Shown piece by piece: positions 1 through 11,025 of a stretch of DNA of 64,000 nucleotides; positions within the stretch are counted from its first letter, which is position 1; every line of letters begins with the position of its first letter. Origin of the DNA: Manis javanica (Eukaryota > Chordata > Mammalia > Pholidota > Manidae). The notes under the pieces were generated by a model, which had not been told where the DNA came from, did not search any database, and was given only the letters and a program-made list of their open reading frames with translations. Position numbers and translations under genes: made by a program. Where the stretch lies: positions 43,843,501 through 43,907,500 of the forward strand of contig NC_133170.1 of assembly GCF_040802235.1 (NCBI RefSeq), given 5' to 3'.

Positions 1-1996
1 CCCGTTCTTGGTAACCCCGATGCTGGGGTAGGTCTGGGTGCTATTTCTGGGCAGGCCTGCCCCTTGGAGGGCCCTGGCAGTCCTCCAACTTGAGAAAGAG
101 TGGGGACATTCTGGCCCTGTTCTGGGCCCAGGGGACTGCTACTGATGCACTTTGTTTGCCTTCCTGCCTTCCAGGGTGACAAGACGAGCAAGAGAGTGTT
201 GAGTGTAGTACCACATAAGGTGAGAAATGGAGTCAAGATCCCTGGGCAGGACCCCGTCTGGCCCATTCCCTGGGTCTAACGTGTCTTGACAGAGTTAAGA
301 TATGCAGAGCTGGGGGCACTGAAGGCTTTGTCAAGTGGGGGATGGGGTGGCATCAAGGCCGCCTTCCTGGAGGAGGAGCTGGAGACCCAACAGTAGGAAC
401 AGGCAGGGCTGGTAGGCATTGGAGGGAAGGTGGTTTCCTTTGTGAGCAAAGATCCAGGACCATCCCACTGCCCCACTCCTCACTCCCCTCCTTGTCTGCA
501 TCCTGCCCTTCCTCTGCCCCAGGTCACTCTCGTCCTGGGTGAGATCTTGATGCACAAGCGCATGGCCGCGCTGTACTACCTGGAGCCCGATGAGCACTTT
601 TTCAAGTCCTTTTTCCAGGCCGTGGAGCCCATGGATGAAGAGGAGAGGTGAGGCTGCCAGGAGGCGGGTGTGGGCTCCAGCTGCCAGCAGGCTCTTGGAG
701 AAGGGCCCCAGACGTGTGGCTCCAGAGGCTCACAGGTGGCCCTCTGTCCTGCAGCTACAGCCTGTCCTGCCAGCTGGAGCCCCCACGCCAGAGGGCTGGC
801 AGAAAGGGACTGTTTTTCTTCAGGTCCCACAAGAGTTAAACTTACTGGCCAGGGCCAGGTGAGTTTCTGGCTTGGTGCCATTGGCAAGGGGTGGGCTGTT
901 CCCCAGTCTGCGGGAAGCTTTGGGCTCTGTTGGGTGTGGGGGAGTCCTAAAGACAGGTGGGGCTGGCATCCCAGCTCCACTGCCAGTCCAGACCTCTCAG
1001 AGTGAAGGTTGATTCCCCTCCACCTCTGGGACCCAGTTTCCTTCTCTGTGAGTAGGCGATGCTCATGAGCCTTTCCGTGACAGGGAACCCATGGGTGCTG
1101 CTGATGGCCAGACCCTTCTGTACAGGGCCAGGAACACAGAGGGCAGAGGGGATGGGGTGGAAGCAGGATAATGGGGGGAACCCGGGATAACCTGCCTCTT
1201 CTGTTCACCTGTGTGGCCCTGCAGCTGCTGTCATCGGGCCCGCAACACTGCTGCTGCCCTGGCTACGTGCAGAGGAGAGCTTCTGCTTCAGGCAGGCAGC
1301 ACCTGGCACCCCAAGACCCTAGTCTGCTTCCTGCTCCTCTTGCTCTACCTGCTCATCCCAGACCCTCTGCCGGGGCAGGTGCTCTGGTACCTCCTCTGTT
1401 GACAGACTCGGGCAGCTCTCCAGCATCCCGCTGCATCCTCAAGGACCTGTACAAAGCTGCGGCCAACCTGGCTACCTTTGTGCTGTGTCGCCCCCTCTAC
1501 TCGTGTCCCGCTGCACAGAGAGGCAAGGTGCCCCACCATGCGTTGGATGTCACCATTCGTGCATGTGTCCTCCTCCGTGTTTGATGCCATGTGCTGCCTG
1601 GGTGCCATCAGCCACTGTGTTGTAGCCATAGGGTTCCAGGGAGAGGTGGGGCCGTCTTCACCAGGCCCAGCCTATCCTGGGATGGACACAGACACGGCAC
1701 AGTGCTGCCTGGAACCACTGCCTCCTGTGTGCCCAGTGGAGGCTTCTGAGGATTCGGGTGGCTGGCAGCCATAGGTTCTCATGGTATGCTTGCTCCCAAG
1801 GGAGCCCTCTGTGCAACTTCCTCCCCTCATCCCTGAGGAATAGCCTCCCAGGTATTAAAGATGGTGTGAGAGGTGACATAGAGACCTCCTCCTGAAAGCA
1901 CGTATTTTATGAAAATATAAGTAAAAGAACTTATCCTGAAAGAGTACCAGGAAAGAAGACTGCCCCAGACTGCGTACACCTGGAGAAAAGGGCAGA
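1..1996 (+). repeat. Segmental duplication, upstream copy (truncated by window start)
   Basis: Positions 1-1996 match 30745-32740 at a constant offset of 30,744. Reading both copies side by side I count 16 substitutions and no insertion or deletion, about 99.2% identity. The block holds the last three exons of an RGL4-like gene, their introns and about 1.15 kb of 3' flank. The match stops after 1996, where this copy runs into LINE-1 5'-type sequence and the other copy into AT-rich DNA. The left edge is outside the window. It shows that the RGL4-like gene is tandemly repeated in the same orientation. Confidence 0.97.
175..839 (+). CDS. RGL4: RGL4-like RasGEF, upstream paralogue, last three exons only
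   Basis: The 3' end of a Ral guanine-nucleotide exchange factor-like gene whose 5' part lies before the window. The exons are 175-219 (15 codons), 523-647 and 755-839, each bordered by AG and GT, ending at TAA 837-839. They encode the C-terminal end of the RasGEF (CDC25-type) domain and finish shortly after the SLSCQLEPP signature near the end of RalGDS-family catalytic domains. There is no C-terminal Ras-association domain, as in RGL4/Rgr. Protein and splice sites match the complete copy downstream. The single difference inside these exons (position 570, gcc versus gct) is silent. Nothing visible here suggests a pseudogene, but most of the gene cannot be seen. Confidence 0.82.
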
Positions 1997-3620
1997 TCTC
2001 ATGGAAATGGAAACCAAAGCTGTGACGTGGCAGACCCAAGGCTTTCCTCCACCACAGCTCATCAGAGGGAGGAAGGGACACAGACCGGGGAGGGAGTGTA
2101 GGCCTGGGACTGCTGAACACCTAGCCCTGGAGACCTGTTCAGGGAGCACGAACCTACATTGCATGGTGCCCTGGTGATTAGTGGGGTTGGAAAGCTAAGA
2201 CAGGCCCAATACCTGGAGAGATGGAGATTCCAGATACTTGTGGGAAACGGATTCATATCTGGCTAATCTGGGCGGGCAGTCTGAAAGACCTCCGAAAAGC
2301 AAGAGGGCTGCTAAAGGGGCAAGGATTGCACAGAGCTTACTGCTCAGGAAAAAGGACGGGTAGACAAAATTGTCTGGGTGCACTCTGCCCAGCAGGTTGG
2401 GAATTTAAACAATCTTCAGGCGCTCCTTCCCACTGGCTGGCTCCACAACTCCACAGCCCCCCATTGCGATATGCAGTCAGTGTCTTCCTCCCGGCTAGCC
2501 TGCACCTGGCTCGAAAACCGGCAGCCCCTGCCCTGGCGTCAGGCCAGCCAGAGGTAAGCCCCTGCCTACAGCAGCTACAATCACAAAGCACAGAGGCTTA
2601 CACCTGTGTGTTCGGCCAGCGGTTCTGGCAGGTGAGACAGGCATGTCAACCAGGAAACAGGAAACAGCCCTTTCCTCCCCCCAGGCACCAGCACCACTCC
2701 CCTTTGACGCCCGACATCACTCCAGGGGCTGAGCAGCCCCACAGAGTAGAGCTTCTGGGCACTAGAAGGCACCACATACAAATATGAAATGTCAAAGGAA
2801 CCTGGTACAAAGCCAAATCTCAACACCAGAGAAAGGATCGAGTGAGACTGAATTAATAAATTTTCCTCAAAGTGATTTCAAAATGAAAATGATAAACATA
2901 CTCATGAAGGTACAGAAAAATATTCAAGAACTCAGGAATGATTTTGGGACAGAGACCCAATTGTTGAAGAGCACAACAGAGGTTTTAAGGTTAGATACGG
3001 CGGAGGATGTGAAAAAGGAAATGGAAATTAGGGAAGAGGAATACAAAGAAGCTGGGGAACAGAGAGAAAAAAGGCCCTCAAGGAATGAAAGAATACAGAG
3101 GGAAATGTGTGGCCCAATCCAAACGGAACAATATTCGTATTATAGGGGTATAAGAGAAAGGAGAGAGAAAAAGGGATAGAAAATGTCTTTGAGGAAGTAA
3201 TTGCTGTAAACTTCCCCAGTCTGGGGAAGAAGATAGTCTCTCAGGCCTTGGTAGCGCACAGATCTCCCAACACAAGGGACCCAAGGAGGACAACACCAAG
3301 ACACATAATTAAAGTGGCAAACATCAAAGATAACAACAGACTAAAAGCAGCCAGAGAGAGAAATTAGATCACATGCAAAGGAAAACCCTTCGGCTATCAT
3401 CAGACTTCTCAGCAGAAACCTTAGAGGCCAGAAGGGAGTGGTATGATATATTTAATTCAATGAAGCAACAGGGCCTTGAACCAAGAATACTTTATCTGGC
3501 AAGATTATCATTTAAATTTGAAGGAGGGATTAAAAAATTTCCAGATAAGCAAAAGCTGAGAGCATTTACCTCCCACAAACCATCTCTACAGGCAGAGACT
3601 GGCTTGCTGCATGCAGACTC
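1997..3620 (+). mobile_element. LINE-1 5' region / ORF1-proximal fragment
   Basis: From about 2.2 kb the sequence reads like the 5' end of an older mammalian LINE-1. It holds a Gln/Lys/Glu-rich frame at 2784-3179 resembling the coiled-coil start of ORF1. This is followed at about 3180-3600 by the conserved stretch running through 'gtggcaaacatcaaagataa' and 'gcagaaaccttagaggccag' to 'aagcaaaagctgagagcatt'. I recognise that stretch from L1M-type 5' ends. Reading frames are broken. The segment from 1997 to about 2200 is less certain. It begins exactly where the segmental duplication ends. Confidence 0.6.
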
Positions 3621-4195
3621 GCTCTGAATGAACAGGATGTTAGTGACTGATCTGACACCGTGAAAATAAAGTTGGGTATAATCCTTTCACCCCAAGAACA
3701 TTTTACTGTCACTTCTTTGGTCACAGTGAATCCATAGTGAACTTGCCCAGGGATGAAACCCATTGGCAAGACAAGAATCTTCTTAACTTCCTGGGTTTTA
3801 AAATACAATCTTAGCTTTAAGATGGAATCTTTCTTGTCTTTACTATGCTGTGTTTATGGCTGGGCTAGCTTGCTAAATGAACTGTCCAGTCTGCAAATTA
3901 CTTGATTAGGGGATGGAAATGGAAAAACAGCATATAGGTAAAGTTAAAAAAATAAGCTGGGCCTTTTAGCAGGCTAAGTGAATCTTACAATGACATGATT
4001 TCATTAACGCAATAAAGACAAGGGTGTGCTGAGTGACTTTCCTTTATCTGGGGAATATTCAAACATTCCAGGCCAGTTACTCCTGGCTTCTTGAACTTTA
4101 ACTGATCTCACTGAAGAATGCCTATATTCTAAGTTTGCTATTTTTACCCTAGAGAAGGGACAAGCAGAACGTGCAAAAGAGCCCTGTGCACCTTA
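3621..4195. other. Unassigned intergenic DNA
   Basis: Moderately AT-rich sequence. I recognise no gene, RNA or repeat family here. Confidence 0.5.
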
Positions 4196-4720
4196 TTAAG
4201 AAGTGCAGACTCTATTTCATAGGCAATACAGGGACAGAAAATGATTTTGAGCAGGGAAATACCATGATCACTTTGTTTATAGGTAGGTCATCTAGCGGTA
4301 GTGAGGGGAAAGAATTTAAGTGGGTAGTACTGAAGGATGAGAGATCAAGTAGGAGGCCACTGCACAGCTTAGGTGAGAGGCGGTGAGGGCTTGGAAGCCC
4401 AGTGTGGTGGTGAGAACTGAGAGGAGACAGACGTGAGAAAGAGCAAAGTCAGCGGAGCATGGGCCTGACTTGCTGTGTGCAAGATGGAAGGGGAAGGCGT
4501 CTCCCGGGTTTCTTCCTGGGATGGCTGGGGTCAGTTAACGATACTGGTAAACAAGTTGTGGGCACAGGAAGATAACGGACTAAGTTTGCAAGATTTTAGG
4601 TTTGGGATACTTGTGGGTAACTGAGGTTGGTAATATTTAACAATAATTTGAATTTATGAGTTTGAAGGTCAGAAGAGTCAGCACGGACAACTAAGCACTT
4701 GAGCAGATAGCTCACCTAAG
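4196..4720 (-). mobile_element. L2 LINE fragment, antisense
   Basis: The order of phrases ('attttgagcagggaaatacc', 'aggaggccactgcacagctt', 'gggatggctggggtcag') follows the antisense L2 3' region that recurs several times in this window. Strongly diverged and without coding capacity. Confidence 0.5.
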
Positions 4721-5145
4721 GAGGCTGTAGGAAGAACAGAGCAGCAGTCCATGGGTAGTACATCCTTGGGTTTTCCCAAAATTCAGGAAAATCTTGATGC
4801 TTTTTGGTATACAATAAATTCATAAGCAAAAACAATTATACAGGAAAATGTAAAGCAGGTCTCTTACCAAATCCTGAGAGCCATCTAAATGTCAGAGAAA
4901 AATGGAATGGTCGACTTAATATGATATATCCACCTCCGAGAATGTTGGCTATTTTAAATGATGTGTAGGAAGAGTTTGCATAAACATATCATGTTTATGA
5001 TTAAATGTCAAAAGGTTTTTACCTTTATTTTTAAGACTATGTCTTGTGTAAATGTTAACAATATGCATAACATTTTAAATATATTAAAAGTAATTTTTCA
5101 GATTATTTCAAACTATCCCCATAATATTTTTATAATGGGGAAACA
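4721..5145. other. AT-rich unassigned DNA
   Basis: No feature recognised. The stretch lies between an L2 relic and a LINE-1 3' end. Confidence 0.4.
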
Positions 5146-5870
5146 ACCGTTAAGAATACATTTTCCCACTACGAGATGACACCTCACACACAGTAGGGTG
5201 GCTATAATGAAAAAGAGACAGTGCAAGTGTTGGCGAGGACAGGAGAAACTGTGACCCCCATAAATTGCTAGCAGAGATGAAAAATGGTGCAACCATTTTG
5301 GAAAATGGCTTGGCAGTTCCTGAAGGTTAAACACAGAGCTACCATGTGACCCAGCAACTCCTAAGCATATACCCAAGAAAAATGAAAACATACATCCACA
5401 CACACACTTGTACAGGAATGTTCATTCACAATAGCCAAAAAGTACAAACAACCCAAATGTTTATTCAAATAGTTATTTAAAATGCAGGATAGCCATACAA
5501 TGTAATATTATTCAGCAATAAAAGGGAAGGAAGTACTGACATGTGCTCCAAGTTGCATGAACCTTGAAAGCATCATGTTAAGTGAAAGAAACCATGCTTA
5601 AAGGATCACAGACTGTAAGGCTCTCTTATATGAAATGTCAAGAGTAGGCATATCTTATGGATAGAAAGTAGGTGGGGAGGTGGGGAGAAGAACTGGGGAA
5701 GACTAATAACAGGGATTGGATTTATTTTTGGGGTGATGAAGTCCTAAAATTAGATATTGATGATGACTGTGCAACTCTGTAAATACACTAATATCCATTG
5801 AACTGTATACTTTAAGCAAACTATATGGTATATGAATTATATCTCAACAGAGCCTTAAAAACGTGTTTCC
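5146..5870 (+). mobile_element. LINE-1 3' end (ORF2 C-terminus and 3' UTR)
   Basis: Contains the conserved series of the end of L1 ORF2 and the L1MA/MB-type 3' UTR: 'acccagcaactcctaagcat', 'attcacaatagccaaaaagt', 'tattattcagcaataaaa', 'aagtgaaagaaaccatgc', 'tttttggggtgatgaa' and 'gaattatatctcaacagag'. Several indels break the reading frame. Confidence 0.85.
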
Positions 5871-5879
5871 TCAACAACA

Positions 5880-6362
5880 AAATGAAAAGGTAACTTACTG
5901 TATGGAAGGACATATTTGCAAATGACATATCAAACAAAGGGCTAATATCCAATATGTAAAGAACTCAGACAACTCAGCAACATAACAACAACAAATAATC
6001 CTATTAAAAAATGGCCAGAGGACCTGAATAGACATTTTTCCAAAGGAGACATACAGGTGGCCAACAGACACATGAAAGGATGCTCCGCATGGCTCATCAT
6101 CAGGGAAATGCAAATGAAAGCCGCACCGAGGTATCACTTCCCACCAGTCAGAATGGCCACTATCCAAAAGACAAGAAATAACAAGTGTTGGTGAGGGTGT
6201 GGAGAAAAGGGAACCCTTGTGCACTGCTGGTGGGAATGTAAACTGGCGCATCCGCTATGGAAAAGAGTATTTAGATTCCTCAAAAATCTGCAAAGAAATA
6301 CCATACAACCCAGTAATTCCGCTTCGGGGAATTTACTCAAAGAAAACAAAATCAGTAATTCG
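5880..6362 (+). mobile_element. LINE-1 ORF2 fragment, left part of a split copy
   Basis: L1 ORF2 C-terminal region: 'caaagggctaatatccaa', 'aaaaaatggccagaggacct', 'acatttttccaaaggagaca' and 'ggtgggaatgtaaactgg'. It stops abruptly at 'tcagtaattcg' and resumes at about 6947 with 'atgcatccctatgtttattg', the expected next L1 sequence. An LTR was therefore inserted into it. Confidence 0.85.
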
Positions 6363-6946
6363 TGAAATCATATTTGTGCAACCGAGTGACAATGTGGCCC
6401 CTCTGCCTCCACACTGTATTTGTCTCCTCTGCTGCCTTAACCTTTGGGCCAAAAGGAAAAAGAAGGAAAAAGGCTTCTGCTCAGGCTGCAGCCCTGCACA
6501 CAGCCTTGCTGATCTTTAAAAGCAATTCGGCTTACAGGGTGAGATTTCTGTCAACAGCCCCTTACCTGAAGCTTGCCTCCTACAGGATATAGCGAAATAT
6601 GTATGAAAATAATGACTGTCTTGTCAAAGAGTTTTAGGAATATCCGACCAGATCAAAGTCAGCAAGAGTCCCCTACCCAAGGATGCAGAGTTTCTCAGCT
6701 TTCCTTGGACCGTCGCAGGCACCTAGATGTCTGCAGGCTTCTCACCCCCAAACCTGTTCCCCCTCCTGTTCCCCCTTCCATGAGCGTAGAAGCAGCTTGC
6801 AAACAACCCTTAGTTAAGATGGAGCTTAAAGACACGAGTTCACCATCTTCTTGGTCTGCTGGCTCTTCAAATAAAGTTGCTTTCCTTTCCCCAACACCTT
6901 GTCTCTTGATTTATCGGCATGTCATGCTGTGAGTGGTACAAGCTGT
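6363..6946 (+). mobile_element. Solo LTR-like insertion inside LINE-1
   Basis: About 580 bp interrupting one L1 copy. It has retroviral LTR character on the + strand: a CT-rich promoter-proximal part, an AATAAA at 6870-6875, and a C/T-rich U5-like tail. I could not define a clean target-site duplication, so the ends are approximate. The family is not assigned, but a class I (ERV1) LTR is most likely. Confidence 0.55.
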
Positions 6947-7440
6947 GCTTGGTAACACATGCATCCCTATGTTTATTGAAGCATTCTTTACAATAGTGGA
7001 AATATGGAAGCAACCTAAGTGTCCTGTTGATGAATGGATAAAGAAGATGTGCTACCTATATTCAATGGGATATTACTCAGCCATAAAAAAAATGGAATCT
7101 TGCCATTTGCAAAAACATGGATGGACTTAAAAGGGTATTATGCTCAGTGAAGTCAGAGAAAGACAAAATGCCATATGATGCCATATGATGCCATAATGAA
7201 CAGACAAAACAGACACAGAGGAGAGACTGATGGTAGCTACAGGGGAGGGGGGTGAGGGGTTGGGTGAAATAGGTGAAAAGGAAAAAAAATTATGTTTACT
7301 ATCTTGTTCTGGGTAATGATTATGAGTGGGGCAAAGACATGGGACAAGCGTCATGATTAATTTTTCCTGCCTATGATGAAAAATGCTGAGATATAAATAG
7401 TCTAGTAAGAACAGGAGGAAATCCATCTTAAGGCTAAGAT
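6947..7440 (+). mobile_element. LINE-1 ORF2/3' UTR, right part of the split copy
   Basis: Continues the L1 copy broken at 6362 with 'catccctatgtttattgaag', 'aatggataaagaagatgtg' and 'gatattactcagccat', then a 3' UTR-like G/A-rich stretch. A three-copy 'atgccatatg' short repeat sits near 7168-7196. Confidence 0.75.
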
Positions 7441-7444
7441 TTCA

Positions 7445-7931
7445 TGTTAAACACCAGGGAGTTAGGAGGTTAAGATTCCCAACATATTTTATGGTAATCA
7501 GCCAGTAACCAACCCTATCTTAAGGCTGGGCAAGCAGTCCTAAATAATATGTCCTCACTGCTTGAGGGTAACCACTATCTTGGAGAAGAGCAGGACCAAG
7601 AAATTTCTTGTGTTAAGTTTATCTTAGGGAATATCTAGAGGACCGATGGTGAATGGTGACATGACATCTCTCACCAGAGACAGACATCATGAGATCACAG
7701 TCTAGCCTGTCCACCCCTTGTCCTGTCCTTTATCCCATTCTTGAACTCCTTAAAAGACAGAATCCTAAGCCTCTAAGTGTGCCTTCTCTCTGAGATTGCC
7801 GGCACTCCCCTTTCTTAGAGTGTGTACTTTGTGCCTTAAAGACTCTGCTCTTCCAGTGGTGTCTTTGTTCCTGGCTATTTCTTTCTATTTTCTAGACTTA
7901 AGCACAAGTCTTCCCTCTCTGTTCTACTACA
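7445..7931 (+). mobile_element. LTR-like sequence, TG...CA ends
   Basis: A 487-bp stretch starting TGTTAAAC and ending CTACTACA. It has a CT-rich second half with 'gattgccggcactcccc' and 'gactctgctcttccagtgg', as in the R-U5 part of ERV LTRs. No matching target-site duplication was found, so the ends and the class are tentative. Confidence 0.4.
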
Positions 7932-8540
7932 GACAAGCAGGGAGGGACTACTGAGAGCTCTGATTTGGGCTCGCAAGTTCCTGTGGCCTGCCTGGGTGAC
8001 GCGGACAGGACTGTGGCTGTAGGATTATGCTCTTTAGGAGCCTCCCTGAAAATCTCCTTCCTTTGCCTTTGGAGAGTTGTCAGAACACAATCTCACTCTA
8101 TCCAGGCAGGGCGCCACAGCTCCTCTAAATCCCGGGACTGTAGAGGCTGAGTTCCCACGCCCTGCAAATTCAAGCGGACACTGGATGCCAAGTCATCTTG
8201 GGAGCAGGTGAAGGATCTGCCCTATGCTTGAGCAGTTCAATGAGCGGTAACGACTGCTCAGCAGCTGCCATTTACCATTACTATCACTTTAATAAATTCC
8301 TTCCCTTCCTGCACTTGTGCAGCTGCTGAGAATTCTTTCTGCTCAGTCAAGAGCCCTCCCCTGTCCAGGGGGATTTCACCTAGTGCTCAGGGAGACCTCC
8401 CCGGACAGCTGCCTGACAACAGTTACATGCGTGCGTACACGTCAAAACTGACAGCTGCGTGCTAAGTGTGTGCATTTATTTTATGCGCCCCTGTAAACTG
8501 CTTCTGCCACCTCCAGGGAGGCAGACAAGCTGCAGACCCG
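7932..8540. other. Unassigned DNA upstream of a CpG island
   Basis: Mixed-composition sequence. I recognise no gene or repeat. Confidence 0.4.
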
Positions 8541-9085
8541 ACCTAATTAATACCAGGTCCGGCACACGGTCTGCCCTCCGCCAGTCCGAGTGGGTCAAAG
8601 GCAGGATGAAGGCGGCGGGCTCGGGCTTTCCGCTGGGGCCTAGGCCCGCCCTCCGGACCCCACCTGCCGGAGCTGCCCCCACAGCCTCGGGATCCGGCCC
8701 TGCGTCCGCGGGCGCGCGGTCTGCGCCCGACCTCCGCCCTGCGCCTCCGCAGGCCCTGCCCGCGGCGCCGCGCGCCAGGCGCTCCTCTGGAAGCGAGTCC
8801 CGGGGGACCGCGCACACCCGGCGCCCCGCCTCGGCCTGAGGGCCGCCCGGGGCGTCCACTCCAGGCCCGAGGGGCTGTTGGCCGAGGCCGCCGCAGTCAC
8901 AGGCCCGCTTGCAGCGTCTTCCACCGCGGGCCTCACTCCTCAGAGGTACGCGCGGCCTCGCGGACTCAGGCGGCGCTTCCACAGCGCCGACGCAGGTCCT
9001 CCCGGGGGCTCGGTGCGCAGCAGCCAGTATGGCTGCTACGTTGCTTCCCTGTCCGCCGAGTAGGCTCACAAGGCGGTGGGGCCGT
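8541..9085. promoter_or_regulatory. CpG island without an assigned gene
   Basis: GC-rich DNA dense in CpG, for example 'tgcgtccgcgggcgcgcggt' and 'cccgcggcgccgcgcgcc'. It merges directly into the GC-rich minisatellite at 9091. CpG islands of this kind usually mark promoters or unmethylated DNA. I found no exon that could be tied to it, and the long open frames on both strands are what GC-rich, stop-poor DNA gives by chance. Confidence 0.55.
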
Positions 9086-9090
9086 AGGGA

Positions 9091-10069
9091 CCCCTGGGAG
9101 GAGAACAGCCCGCACCCCGTCTGAGGAGGCTGCGGGTGGCCGCGCCCCTGGGAAGACAACAGTCCGCACCCCGTCTGAGGAGGCTGCCGGCGGCCGCGTC
9201 CCTGGGAGAACAGCCCGCACCCCGTCTGAGGAGGCTGCCGGGGGTCGCGCCCCTGGGAGGAGAACAGCCCGCACCCCGTCTGAGGAGGCTGCCGGGGGTC
9301 GCGCCCCTGGGAAGACAGCAGCCCGCACCCCGTCTGAGGAGGCTGCCGGCGGCCGCGTCCCTGGGATTACAGCCCGCACCCCGTCTGAGGAGGCTGCCGG
9401 CGGCCGCGTCCCTGGGAGGAGAACAGCCCGCACCCCGTCTGAGGAGGCTGCCGGGGGTCGCGCCCCTGGGAGGAGAACAGCCCGCACCCCGTCTGAGGAG
9501 GCTGCCGGGGGTCGCGCCCCTGGGAAGACAGCAGCCCGCACCCCGTCTGAGGAGGCTGCCGGCGGCCGCGTCCCTGGGATTACAGCCCGCACCCCGTCTG
9601 AGGAGGCTGCCGGCGGCCGCGTCCCTGGGAGGAGAACAGCCCGCACCCCGTCTGAGGAGGCTGCCGGGGGTCGCGCCCCTGGGAGGAGAACAGCCCGCAC
9701 CCCGTCTGAGGAGGCTGCCGGGGGTCGCGCCCCTGGGAGGAGAACAGCCCGCACCCCGTCTGAGGAGGCTGCTGGGGGTCGCGCCTCTGGGAGAACAGCC
9801 CGCACCCTGTCTGAGGAGGCTGCCGGGGGTCGCGCCTCTGGGAGAACAGCCCGCACCCCGTCTGAGGAGGCTGCCGGGGGTCGCGCCCCTGGGAGGAGAA
9901 CAGCCCGCACCCCGTCTGAGGAGGCTGCCGGGGGTCGCGCCCCTGGGAGGAGAACAGCCCGCACCCGGTCTGAGGAGGCTGCCGGGGGTCGCGCCCCTGG
10001 GAGGAGAACAGCCCGCACCCCGTCTGAGGAGGCTGCCGGCGGCCGCACCTCTGGGAGAACAGCCCGCAT
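9091..10069. repeat. GC-rich minisatellite, 18 units of 51/54 bp with a 213-bp higher-order period
   Basis: The core 'gtctgaggaggctg' recurs 18 times at spacings of 51-54 bp. Units differ in two places: a spacer reading ggaggagaac, ggaagacag, ggagaac or ggattac, and a flank reading ggcggccgcgtc or gggggtcgcgcc. A four-unit block (54+54+54+51 = 213 bp) is repeated, for example 'gggattacagcccgcaccc' at 9363 and again at 9576. Unit lengths are multiples of three and stop-free, so long open frames run through it on both strands. I do not regard these as genes. Confidence 0.96.
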
Positions 10070-11025
10070 CCCGCACCGTTTATTCCTTGAGAGATTATTA
10101 ATTTGGTTCTAAATATTTAGGCCCACAAGTTGTTTTCCGATATAGATTTTTCTTATAGATGTCACAATTGCAAGTTTCCTAAGTCTTTTTCATTAATGGC
10201 ATTCCATAGATTATAAACACATCTATTAATTAATAATATAAGTCCATTGAGTAAAATACATTGGATACAGTTTTGCCTCTAACTGTAGGTCAGTTACGTT
10301 TAAGTGTTGAACAACTTTGTATGTTATTGGCCCACCGTATGAGTAGTTAAAACACAACTGCATACTTAGGAAAAGAGATACTTTGGTTAGAGAACTTATC
10401 TAAAGACAGTTTCATTTATGTAGTTGAGTGTTCTGATTTCAAAGCAAAATCAACTTTGTGAAATTTATCTAATATTTTAATTATTATTCAACCTGCTGAT
10501 CATCTTTGACCAAACATTGTTTAAGAGCTGTTCAAGAAACTTAATCTAAGGTAATATATATAATAGCTAGAAATTTAAAATAGCTTAAAAATTCATTTTC
10601 AGAAGACTTATTTAAAAAATTATGACAAATGTACAGAATAGAAAAATGTGCCAATACTTTATTTTGTCGTTTATGTATTGACATAGAAAATTATTTATGA
10701 AATAATCTGAAGACTGTTACAAAATTTTTTATAGAGCTATACGTTTTAAAAGTGATACAATCAAATCAACAAGGCTCCAGTACTTGCCATGATAGCAAAG
10801 AAATAAAAAGAGTATTATCAAATGAAAAAGAAAAAAGAAAGCATTATTTTGGCAGCTTATAGGTAATTATTGAGTTTTTTACATAATTGATTGTCTCTGG
10901 GTATAATATAAAGAAGAGTAGGAGTTAAATGGGTAATAATTTGAAATGAATTAGTTTTAAACTTTGAGTAATAATTGTTACTGGAGCAATCACCAACGAG
11001 AATAAAATAACAGTGGATTAGTGAC
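10070..11025. other. AT-rich unassigned DNA
   Basis: Sharp drop from the GC-rich minisatellite to AT-rich DNA. No gene or confident repeat recognised. Confidence 0.5.

Noticed and set aside
576-1208. 210-codon minus-strand frame, repeated at 31320-31952
   Set aside because: Antisense to RGL4-like exons 13-14 and their introns. It is present twice only because the block is duplicated.
9091-10069. Possible CRISPR array
   Set aside because: The units are contiguous 51/54-bp repeats without unique spacers, and the genome is mammalian.
8966-10101. Open frames of 320-370 codons on both strands over the minisatellite
   Set aside because: They exist because each 51/54-bp unit is stop-free and a multiple of three in length. 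They overlap on both strands and have no splice sites or known domain.
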